In this document: piece by piece, positions 48,318 through 64,000 of the stretch
Layout of the letters: each line of letters starts with the position of its first letter
Position numbering within the stretch: position 1 is the first letter of the stretch
NCBI RefSeq assembly: GCF_901709675.1
Contig: NC_051090.1
Location: 2,477,342-2,541,341 of the forward strand
From: Syngnathus acus
Lineage: Eukaryota; Chordata; Actinopteri; Syngnathiformes; Syngnathidae
Direction: 5' to 3'
Length of the DNA: 64,000 nucleotides
Program-made: the position numbers and the translations under genes
The notes under the pieces: generated by a model
Databases searched by the model: none
Seen by the model: only the letters and a program-made list of their open reading frames with translations
What the model was told of the DNA's origin: nothing

Positions 48318-49002
48318 GGCCTTTGCCTGGTGACATCAATATTGCAGTTTTTTATTTAAGGGAGAGGTGTGTGTCCCCCCCCCCCCTGGCTTTTTTATTT
48401 TTTATAAATGAAAGTGGGGTGCATGTGCATTATGTATATTTCATTCTTCCTGTATCTTTTTGTATGTTTATACACAATTATGGTTTTTGTTGTATAGTAT
48501 ATATTTCATTTTAAATTAAAATGTTTTACCTGAAATGTTTCTGCTACTGTAAAGTATCACAACTTGATGCATCACAATAAAAAACGTAAAAAAAGCCAAT
48601 TGTTTCATTTCAAAATACTGCAATCAACTTTGAAAGTGTTTTAAACTTCTTTTCCTTGAATATGCATGTTAACATTATTATTTTTGTTTCTGATCATTTT
48701 ACTTTTCGTGTCGACGAGTCACGTGACGGAACTGTTTGGCAGTCTCGCCTGTATTTCATTTTTGTATTCCCATAACAAAACAATCAATTTGTTGCTTAAG
48801 ATGAAACAATAAAACAGGCTTGGATCAAATCACAGCGTTGTATTTTATAATTTCGAGAATTTCGAAAAGTTGGATAACTTCCGGCATCACGTGACAACTC
48901 GGAAGTGTTTTCGACTTTGAGGGCGGGGCATAGCGCTCAGCTTAGACGCCTTTCCTGTACACATTAATATTTTCTGTTTTGGTCCCTTTGATGTAAAAAA
49001 AT
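48318..49002. promoter_or_regulatory. sft2d2 3'UTR and chd1l promoter with two GTCACGTGAC-type boxes
   Basis: After the sft2d2 poly(A) signal at 48576-48581, the chd1l promoter region contains GTCACGTGAC at 48718-48727 and ATCACGTGAC at 48886-48895, both CLEAR/USF-type E-boxes, next to ETS-like ACTTCCGG and GGAAGTG sequences. Confidence 0.55.
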
Positions 49003-55285
<6,283 letters not shown>

Positions 55286-57251
55286 CACTTCAGGTTTAAT
55301 TGTCTTAGCTCTGTGTGAGAACAATAAAAGCAATGATCACTTTATGCCTGTTTTCATTTTTGGTTACCACAAGCTGACAGAAAGAGATTGACTACCACTG
55401 ACTTCAAATGTAAACAATGCCAAAAATGCGTTTTGCTCATCGCTGCGCCAGCGATACTCCTAAGGCGTTTTTTTCTTATTTCCCCAAAACAATCAATCTT
55501 TCTTTTATCAGTCAGTTCTTCTCTCTGAATCGGCTGATGTCATGGCGTACTCCCATCCTGTGTGAGTGAGGCACCAACTGTTCATTTTCATTGACCTCTG
55601 CTCCTGCAAAGACCTTAATTAAGTACATTAAGGGGGGAAAGGAGCAACACAATTAGTTGAAAAATATTGAGAAATACTCAATTTTATTCGCATGAAAGTC
55701 TAAATGCTATTTTTGTAGTGTTTAAGTTAGTGAAATCTTTGATATTGTGTAAATGTGCAATCAAGTCAATATGTGGGACACTGAATAAATGAAAGAATGA
55801 CAACATTAAATCTGCAGCCCCATGCATGCAATCTATGCAACTATTAGGTTCACAGTTTGTGTAAAGTTTGTGTAAATAGCTGAAAGTGCGTGGGACGTCG
55901 GCGGCAGGCGGGACTTGGCGGAAAGCCCAAGACAAGACAGCGAGTGCGCTTCACCACACGTCAGATCATAAGGCAAAATTGAACCGAGCAAGCGTCTTGG
56001 TTACAAAGTAGCCGCCGAGCGAGCTCGTTTTCCAGCGAGGGAATTTGCGCGTCGTCGCTTAGGATTCTCACAACCAACACAGGCTTGAGCGACGGTAAGA
56101 TTTTTTTTTTTTTTCCTTGCATTTGTGTAACTTGACAGTTAAAAAAAAAAAAAAAGTCCAGCAGTATAAATATTGTAACAACGCAGAAGGTATGGAAGTT
56201 TTTTTCCTCGTGAGATCTTTAGCAAAGGAAAAAAGATGTGAGCGAAAATTTATTGAGGTCATACACATAACCGCGAATGTCATTTTAAATGTCACTTTAG
56301 ATGTCATACGTCATTCAATGGAACAAATTGCGCGATGATAAAAAGAATGACTATTTGTACTGCAGACACATGCAGACCTGGGCGTGATTTGATCAAACGA
56401 CTTTAAGTGTTAGTTTTGAAAGCGACGTCGTCGCACGTGAACCAACTCACCCGTGTCAAGCTACTCAACTCCGAGTGTGCGTGTCTGTGTTCTTGTCTTT
56501 CTATATTTGTGAGACCCAATCCTTGCCTATGCACATTCTTCTTGCATACCACGGGCTTCTTTCTCCTTGACTGTTAATTTTAACATAAAACAAAATACAT
56601 TTTGAGTATTAAAACAATCACATAACTTTGTCCACTAGTTTTATATTAGAGCAAAATGGGAAACACCTTCGACCATTTTCCACTCTATTGCTGTGCGTGT
56701 GTGGTTGTTTTTCTATTTTGCGTGATACGGCCATAACATTTCACTGTAACGTGTTACATTTATTGGGTGGAGACATTTTGAATCCTCAACACAATCATAA
56801 ATAATTACGGCGAAAACATAAAATGCCTGGGGGCGTAGTAACAGAGGTGGGGGGCAGAGTAGGCGACATTTTTATTGTTACTTTAGAATAATATGAGTCA
56901 AGTAAAAAGTAACTTCAGTTTTTTTTTAATCAGAGTATGTTGCATTAATACATGTGTGTTTGTATTAAGTGCAATGTGAACACACACGGATATACGAAGG
57001 CTCAATCATGCTGCCAGCTTGCAAATCTCCAAATAGGTGAGTGACACAAAACTTGCTTTTCAAAGAAAGGTATTTCTTTACCAAAGTCCAACCAAATCTT
57101 TGCCAAAAAGAGTCTTATTGGTAATAATCAAGTTGTAATGACACCTTTTGCCACTAGGTGGCAGGTGTCACTTAGCAGCACTTCTGATACTTCAGTTTAA
57201 TTTCATTGGTTCCTGAGCAACAGCAACACACCCCAAGAGGACGATGAAACC
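55286..57251. other. chd1l 3' end, traf3ip2-like promoter and leader intron
   Basis: AATAAA at 55323-55328 ends chd1l. A CpG-richer stretch at about 55880-56096 ending GAGCGACG|GTAAGA is a likely non-coding first exon of the traf3ip2-like gene, with a leader intron to about 57193. CCACTAGGTGGCAG at 57151-57164 is a CTCF-type core. ATGAAACCATGA at 57244 is a three-codon upstream reading frame overlapping the main start. Confidence 0.45.
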
Positions 57252-59065
57252 ATGAGCGCAGAACAGCGAGAAGCAAACGCCCCCAAACTGGACTCGGCCC
57301 CCCTTTACAACCACTCCGGCGCCTCCAGCCGGCTTGGCCCGCAAGGTTTGGAGCAGGACAGGGAACGCAACCCAGACGAGAATTCCTTCTCCGGCCTGAG
57401 CTCCTGTTCCTTCCCGGCGGCTCCGTTTCCGAGTCTGGCGGACGGCAGCTGGCCGCAACAGTCCAGTTTCTCCGGCGATTGGTCGGGATATCCCAGCAGC
57501 GGACCCCCGTCCGGCTCGGACCCCACAGAACTCTGTAGCTGCTGCAGCCAGAGCTTCCGGTCCGGACACAAGTTGAGCCTGGAGCAGCCGTGCTCGCTGC
57601 GCTCCGAGTCGCCCAGCCGGCACCACACGCTTCCGCCGTACATGTGCTCCCTGCCGGGGGCCGCCTGCTGGGCCCGGTGTCCCTCCGACGCCCCGGCCGG
57701 GGGCCCCGTTAAGCTGCCGTGGCATCAGAACAGAGCGGCTTACGCCCCGCAGCAACGTGAGTCTCGACTTGTCGCTGCGCACATTTTGCTGCGCTGTTCT
57801 CAGCTTTACTTTTGTTGTTAACACACAGGTGACTGCAGACCTCCTTGGGAACGATTCACCCCGACGTGAGTTCATCTTTGGAATTCTTTCCACGTAAACA
57901 AACCAGATCGTAGGATTCAGCGATATCAGCCTGCTTTGCTAAATATTTTGTTTGGCAGGGGCGGCCACAGCATTCCACCTGCGGAGAAGCCGCTGACGCA
58001 GAGCATGCCGTTGTCCCTGGAGCAGAGTAAGTGGCCCACGTGACTCCGGAGACAAGCGTGATTGGCCATCTCACTCTAAATCACATCTACATGGTTGCAG
58101 GGAGGGTGTTCGTCACGTACGAGGCGGACGATGACGCGCACGTCAACGAGATCATCAATTTCGTCGCCCTGCTGCGACATAACGGCTTCGACACTCACGT
58201 AAGACATTTGGAAAACGTCACCATACTTCCCAGTCCAGAGAGTGACCGCAATATCAAACACGCTGCTTTCAGATTGACATATTCGAGCAACAATTTCGCA
58301 GCATCAGCAAGATCGACTTTATGGAGCGCTACCTCAGCGAGGTGAGTTGCCGCTCTGGGGTTTTGGTCAGCAGCGCAAACTGACGGGTGTCGTCTACCCC
58401 CCTCAGAAGGAATACCTGATTATCATCATCATCAGCCCCAAGTACCACGAGACCGTCACGGCCTCCCACGTCAGCCCCGACAACGACGAGAGGATGTGCA
58501 ACACCGTCTACATCCACAAACAGGTCCCCGATAAAGAACCCCGACAGGAACTTACCGCTGGTTGGCTTCTTGTTGATGATTCTTTCTGTTCAGCTTCAGA
58601 ATGAGTTCATCCAGAACGGAAGCAAGAATTTCCGATTCATTCCCATTTTGTTCCCTGGGGCAAAAAAGGTAAGATTGAATGTATTAAAAGGAAGTTCTAG
58701 GAGTCTTGGGGAACCCCTGTGGTTACCAGCATTGAAGCAATGGATCCAACCTCATGCACACGCTACAATTAATTGTAAAATGTAAATGTATATTACAACC
58801 CTTTCAAATTCAATAAGTTATTAAAATAGTCATTATAATAAAAGTCAAATCAACAGTTTTACCTGTGAGTGTAGAAAGAAGTTAATCAACCCTCTCCACG
58901 TGTTTGCGTTGCCTGCAGCGTCACGTTCCCAACTGGCTGCTGAACACACACGTGTACGGTTGGCCGCGCGACCGCGACGACATCCTGCGACGGCTGATGA
59001 GGGTTGAGAAATACAACCCGCCACCCATCGGAGAACTGCCCACCATCGTGTCCATCCCTATATAG
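57252..59065 (+). CDS. traf3ip2l: traf3ip2-like (Act1/CIKS-like) SEFIR adaptor
   Basis: Exons: 57252-57756, 57829-57865, 57959-58026, 58101-58198, 58273-58341, 58407-58523, 58594-58668, 58919-59065; 371 residues, against 574 in human TRAF3IP2. Act1 couples IL-17 receptors to TRAF proteins and NF-kB through SEFIR-SEFIR contact. The SEFIR domain fills the C-terminal half from about residue 204: [79 protein letters not shown] and HVYGWPRDRDDILRRL. The first 200 residues are a low-complexity Ser/Pro/Gly/Cys region on one large exon with little similarity to mammalian Act1. It could be traf3ip2 itself or the fish paralogue traf3ip2l; the short N-terminus favours the latter. The poly(A) signal is at 59207-59212. 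Confidence 0.82.
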
Positions 59066-60031
59066 AGCTTTTCTCAACACGCTAAGCGCTGAGAAGATGA
59101 AAAGACATTTTTGTGACTTCAAGGGTAAAGGGCTCCTGGGATTTTGGATTGGACTTTTTTTTTTTTTTTTACATTGCCTTTGTAATGTTATAGGAAAGAG
59201 ATGTTTAATAAAACTTGTTAAAAAAATGTTTTTTAAATGGATTTAAAAGTGTGTGGGGGAGAGAAGGGGGACTTTACGAAAATGGAGGGACGCCCCAACA
59301 GCACCTTTACAAACTTTTTGCCCTTAACTTCAAAAAGTGCTCTTTTCTTAGAAAAACCACGATTGGCGTGGAGGGGGCGGGTCTTGCGTTTTTTTTCATT
59401 TCCAACCTGCACCTAAATGGGGTCATCCGCCACGTAGCTGTTGACATGGCACGCCAAAAAAAAAAGTGGTTTAATAGTTTTATTTTCACAAAAGAGGTAA
59501 CACTGCAGATGCTCATACAGACATCATTAGAAAAAAAAAACAATCTGAATACAGTGTTTTGTCTGTATAATGAAAAGTACATGAAATAATATTAATTTTA
59601 ATAACAAAAAGGGACATCTGTAATAAAAGTGGATTACAAAGTGACATTGGGTGTAAATACATTGCGTTTAGGATAAGTACAAACAATGAAGTGCTATTTG
59701 TTCCAAAGCTACAAAATACACATGAAAGCGGGAAGCAGGTTTTATTTCATGATCTATTTGTTTTTTCCAAATTTCCTTCAAGGAAAAAAGTACTATAAAA
59801 TAAGTTACAGTACAGTGAGTAGCTTTGTGTGTGTATTTTCTTTTTTTCTTTTTTTAATTTTTGTTCCCATCTGGCAAGCAGAAGACACTCGTGCAGGAAT
59901 AAGAAGAGTTTCTTCATGACACACAAACTCTTCTTGACTTCTTTTGTGTGTGTGTGTGTGTGTGTGTGTGAGTGCGTGTGAGGCAAGTAGCACAAATACT
60001 TCATGTCATGTGACGCGGGAAGGGGCGCACG
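59066..60031. other. Convergent 3'UTRs of traf3ip2-like and wwc3
   Basis: AATAAA at 59207-59212 ends the plus-strand gene. TTTATT near 59479 and 59740 could serve wwc3 on the minus strand. A (GT)n run lies at about 59945-59970. No other gene was recognised. Confidence 0.55.
59945..59970. repeat. (GT)n microsatellite in the wwc3 3'UTR
   Basis: About twelve GT units, CA on the wwc3 strand. Confidence 0.9.
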
Positions 60032-63000
60032 TCACACATCGTCAGCCGGTAAAGGAGGTACGTTTATGTTGAACCTTGGTCTGGTGAAAAAAGCCATCTT
60101 CTCTCTAAAGACAAATTTAACTCGAGTCAAATACCGCAGAAAGATGCAAATGCCGCAAAAAATGTGTTGACCCAACTATAGGTAATTCTGTCTTTTGATT
60201 TTCTTTTTTATTTGATGTGCTAAGTTTCAATGTGATGGGTGGCAGTTATAGACGCTTTTTCTATTCTATTCTCTCCATTTTTTTCCTATTTTATCATCAA
60301 ACATCTTGGTGAAGATTGACATTTTTTTGAACCCAAAAGATTGCCTGATGAGGATGTGTGGGTTGGTTTGACTGACCTGAACGTGTGAACGGGAAGTGGC
60401 TCCTTGTGGCTCTGCCCCCTCATGTGCAGAAGCTCTTTGGATGCCTTCCTCAGCCTCCTGCCGACCTCCTCCTCCTGACGCTGCTCCTGCTCGCTCTGAC
60501 CCGCCTGCAACCACGGAGGAAGCGCTCGCGTCACGCCAAGCCGCCACCAAAACGTTGCGCCTCGGTGTCACGTGCGTCCGACCTGTCTGTGCGCCTCTCT
60601 GAGAAGACAGCGGAAGCGTTCGTCCCTCAGGGCCCAGTGGGGCAACTCTCCAGGTTGGCGGGGTGGCGGCGGCGGCTCCTCCAGACGCAGCTTCAGCTCC
60701 CTGAGGGCGTTCAGCTCCTCGCTCAGCTGCCTCTGGCGCGTCCTGCAGGCCTGGAGGTCCAGCTCCAGGTCCAGGGAGGTGCGCGTGGGCTGCTCGGCTA
60801 GCGAGGAACGGTACGACTGCTGCTTGTAGCGCAGCGTCCGCCGCTCCAGCGTGTTTCGGACAAAGGGCGTTTTCTTTGGTAGGGTGGAGCTGTCGCTGTC
60901 GCTGCGGTACAACTGCGGCAATAACGACACATGGGAAAAATGAATAAATAAAGTGGCATATTTGATTTGTAGCATGTTAGCCAGACCAGCTATTGATTAG
61001 CATCACGTCAAGGTGGTTTGTTTGAACGACCGAATGCAGTCTGGAACACGTTCATTATCACGTACATACTAGACGCATGATTTAAGCTTTACGAGCTTCT
61101 CTATTTTTACGAGCTTTGCCGACATCTTTTACGAGGCTATTTACCCTGCAGACGTACTGACTGCGAGCTCCGGGAGAGAAGGTCTGTGAGCGCACAATAG
61201 TGCTGCCGCGCATGAAAGGTGCCGCGTGGCCCCAGCGAGCCCCGCCCCTCTCTTTGCCTCGCACTCGCACCGCCTCGGCAAAGTGTCCTTCCGTCATGGT
61301 GGCCTTCTCCACCTTCAGCACGGCCACCTTTCCCAGCATCCGTTCGCTCGGCATGCTGTTGCTGCAGCCGCTGTCCACCGACTCGGCCTGCAGCCTCGGC
61401 AGCGGGTCCGAGTCCGGGTCGGCGTCAGTGCGGGATAACAGTCCGCACGAGCTCTCCTGGGTTGGCGAGAAACCCATTTCACTCACATGACAATAATCCT
61501 AAAACAGGAAATGTTTGCGTAATATGCATCCGTGGATTTGACTCTTATTACGAAATCATCTTTACCGGAGCTCTCGGTCTGTGCTCATCCTCAGGCCCAT
61601 CGTGAGGTCGCCGCTGACCCTGACCTCTCACCTCGGGTCTCTGAGGCTCCGCCCCGCTGAACATTTGAACCCTCAGCCAGTGGTAGACCATCTCTGTACT
61701 CCCCTCACATTCAGCCAGGCCCACCTGTGCTCTGCCCTACACACGCACACACACGATTTACAACCGTGGAATTTTTTTTTTCTTCTCCCCTTCGACCTAC
61801 CAGGAGCTCCTCCTGAGCCTGCGGGCCAAGCGAGCACAGGGACAGCTGCAGGGCACAGCCGGCCAGGGCGTTGACGGGCACGGGAACGCGAAAGCCTTCG
61901 TTGAAGCTCACGTGCGTGTGCGGCTCCAGAGCCGTGCAGCAGTAGAAGGCGCAGGCTCGCCCTGCGTCCGGCGGAATCAGGTGCACCTTCACGAAGCTGA
62001 AAATACATTTTGACAACAATATTATAGGTCTGCCTTACACACACTTTTGCACTCGTCTGACAAATGGACAACAAAGCCAGAGTGACCGGACTCACACTTT
62101 GTATCCGTCCCTCACGACGGACCTGCTCAGATTCCTGAGCTGGAGCAGATGGAGACGCAGGGACTGGGAGGTAGACTCCCACCTGGAAGGCAAACAACGA
62201 GAATGCGCAGGTGAAATTTGGAAAAATGAAAATATCAATAAATACAATCGGAAAGTACAGTGAGAAACTTCAATTTGAGCTCAGGCCATGACGGTGGCGC
62301 CATCTGGTGGCATTCTGGTGTCAGGCCGTGATGAGTCTCATGCTTTGCAGTTAGGAAAAACAAGTTTGGGTGGGTGACAATTACTCACACAGTTTGCTAA
62401 TGTGGCCCCCTGGCGTTAGTATAATCCAGATTTATTTGAAGGAGATGTCACAACTTCTCAGTAAGCCACAGATTGGCCTCGCCATAGTTGCTCTATGCAG
62501 AGGATAAAGAATATACGGAGGGAAGGAAACTCACAGCAGTCCCAGCTGGATCTGCGTCGGCTCGCCGGCCGACCACGTCTGCTCCTTCAGGTAGGACATC
62601 TCTTCAGATTCCTCCGCTCTGGTGGAAAGCACACGTCAGATTTTTTATAGATTTTTTCTGACAACTTGACTTTAAATCCATATGTGGCCTCCACTCACCT
62701 CCTACCCCAGGCCTCGAAGACGCCGCTGTCTGTGGCCAGAGCGTCCTCGGAGATGCCGGCCGAGACCCTCCTGGTCCTCCTGCTGCTTCTGCTGCCGCTG
62801 TTGCCGCGCAGCGTCACTCCTGCACATGACAGTTGAAGTGTGCGTGTGAACGCACAGACCCACGGTCGACCTTTCCGTGCGAGCGGACAAATGTTTGCAC
62901 AACGCATGTACACGAATGGACGGACAACATATGTTCACGTGTAAGTGTGACTGGAACGTGGTACCATCAAACGTTTTTTCACTGAGAAGTTTTTTTTTTT

Positions 63001-64000
63001 AAATTACCCACCAGTTGAGTTGAAAGGCCCCTGAGAGCCTCCGTGGTTCTTAGCGTCCGCAGGGTGCACGGCGGCGGCGGCGAGGGCGTCCTGCTGCGAC
63101 TGGGCGCGCAGACCCTCCAGGAGCCCGCGGCCCGCCTGCTCCATGTACTCCTCTGTCATTTGCGTCAGGGGGCAGTCCTGAGACGTGGAGTGGTAGGGCG
63201 TGTCCATGGGCGAGCTGGGCGGCGACAGCGAGGACAGCGACGAGCGCGACGACAGCGAGGCCAGCGACTGCGGAGTGTCGTGAGCGCGCTTGGCCTTGCT
63301 AGGCGCGGCCGGCTCAGGCGTGTACGTGTCCCTGGACGCCGGCTCCGGGGGCGGGGCATAGCGCAGGTGGGCGTCGGCCGGCTCCTCGTGGCGCTCGTAT
63401 TGCGGCAGGCCGTAGATGTCGCTGAAGCTGATGGAGCTGAGGGAGCCCCGGCTGGATGCCAGCGAGCCGCGGCTGGACGCCAGCGAGCCGCGGCTGCTGC
63501 TGGAGGACACCGTCAGGGAGCTGGCAGATAGGCTGGCAGACACGCAAATGAAATCTCAAGACGGGATGAAGTGAAGAGAGCTTTACACCATGATGTGACG
63601 TACAAAATATTTGGAATCAATCTGGAAAGCATGATGACACACCTCTTGAGCTGCGAGTGAAGGTAGGTGGTGATGCGCGTGGCCTCCTCCAGTTGTCTCA
63701 GCAACACATTTCTCTTCTCCTGCTGCAGAAGTCTGGACACAAACATTAAGCAGTTCCATGGTGAGTCGAGTTGAGTCGAATCGAGTCGACGCTGACCTCT
63801 GATTGGCTCCTTGACTCTGTGAGCTGTGAGCCCTCTGCACTTCCTCCTCCAATCGGCAGCGTTCCTCCTCCAGCTGGCGCAGCGTTTCGGGACCGGGACC
63901 GGGTTCCGGACTCTCACCAGGATCGGGAGCCCGATCGGGACCATGAGCCTTCTTGTGCTGCTTACTAGCCATGATGATGTCGTGCAGCAGAGCCTCCTTC
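60032..64000 (-). CDS. wwc3: wwc3, KIBRA-family protein, partial (N-terminus off the right edge)
   Basis: Exons, 5' to 3': 63797-64000 (open), 63643-63732, 63012-63532, 62699-62819, 62535-62618, 62096-62182, 61801-61996, 61566-61736 (or ending 61632), 61145-61456, 60583-60912, 60377-60504, 60032-60104. WWC proteins activate the Hippo kinases at cell junctions. Visible parts in order: coiled coil with EEATRITTYLHSQLKSLSAS; RGSLASSRGS repeats and SDIYGLPQYE; SLASLSSRSSLSSLSPPSSP; a C2 domain (about 61.7-62.6 kb); QAESVDSGCSN; STIVRSQTFSPGARSQYVCR; RTSLDLELDLQA with a last coiled coil; and the C-terminal PDZ ligand PPLPADDV. ARSQYVCRLYRSDSDSSTLP and QSHKEP fit WWC3 better than WWC1 or WWC2. The N-terminal WW domains lie beyond base 64000. 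The second coiled-coil exon expected between the C2 domain and QAESVDSGC is not found. Confidence 0.88.

Noticed and set aside
57192-57893. 233-codon open frame on the minus strand opposite the traf3ip2-like first exon
   Set aside because: It is antisense to a real exon, low complexity, with no homology or splice structure of its own.
63043-63531. 162-codon plus-strand frame over the wwc3 Ser-rich exon
   Set aside because: Arg/Gly/Val-rich reading that mirrors the repetitive SLASSRGS coding strand; not a gene.

Overview
The window is nuclear DNA from a ray-finned fish, probably a compact-genome teleost. Every protein I can read is vertebrate. Introns are mostly 66-150 bp with ordinary GT-AG ends. 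Gene content also points to fish: a tandem plcxd1 pair, a short traf3ip2-like gene, and a chd1l that keeps a C-terminal BRCT domain. I cannot name the species. Fifteen protein-coding genes were found. Exon models were built by hand by joining reading frames at splice sites and checking phase across every junction. I see no tRNA, rRNA, intact transposon or CRISPR array.

Layout. (1) 0.9-4.8 kb, minus: slc9a7, an endosomal/Golgi cation-proton exchanger, 3' end off the left edge. (2) 6.2-8.3 kb, plus: rp2, the ARL3 GTPase-activating protein, head-to-head with slc9a7. (3) 11.4-14.5 kb, plus: jade3, a PHD-finger scaffold of HBO1 acetyltransferase. (4) 17.4-22.7 kb, plus: two tandem PI-PLC X-domain genes. 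(5) 22.9-25.4 kb, minus: gtpbp6, a mitochondrial HflX-type GTPase, tail-to-tail with the second plcxd1 copy. (6) 26.7-28.1 kb, plus: an ICOS-ligand-like B7 gene. (7) 28.6-40.5 kb, minus: nit2, tbc1d23 and tomm70. (8) 41.8-55.3 kb, plus: lnp1, tmem45a-like, sft2d2 and chd1l. (9) 57.3-59.1 kb, plus: traf3ip2-like. (10) 60.0-64.0 kb, minus: wwc3, N-terminal part off the right edge.

The genes do not form one pathway. The order preserves old vertebrate linkage. slc9a7-rp2-jade3 matches human Xp11.3. plcxd1/gtpbp6 (convergent) matches the human pseudoautosomal region. wwc3 is on human Xp22. nit2-tbc1d23-tomm70-lnp1-tmem45a matches human 3q12. icoslg, sft2d2, chd1l and traf3ip2 come from other human chromosomes.

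I found no wholly new system. The most notable signals are four likely minor-spliceosome (U12) introns, two of them AT-AC, in slc9a7 and chd1l; a BRCT domain on chd1l; a RING-H2-like tail on lnp1; a wwc3 model that lacks the expected second coiled-coil exon; a B7 V-domain without its usual second cysteine; and a duplication of the rp2 stop-codon region.
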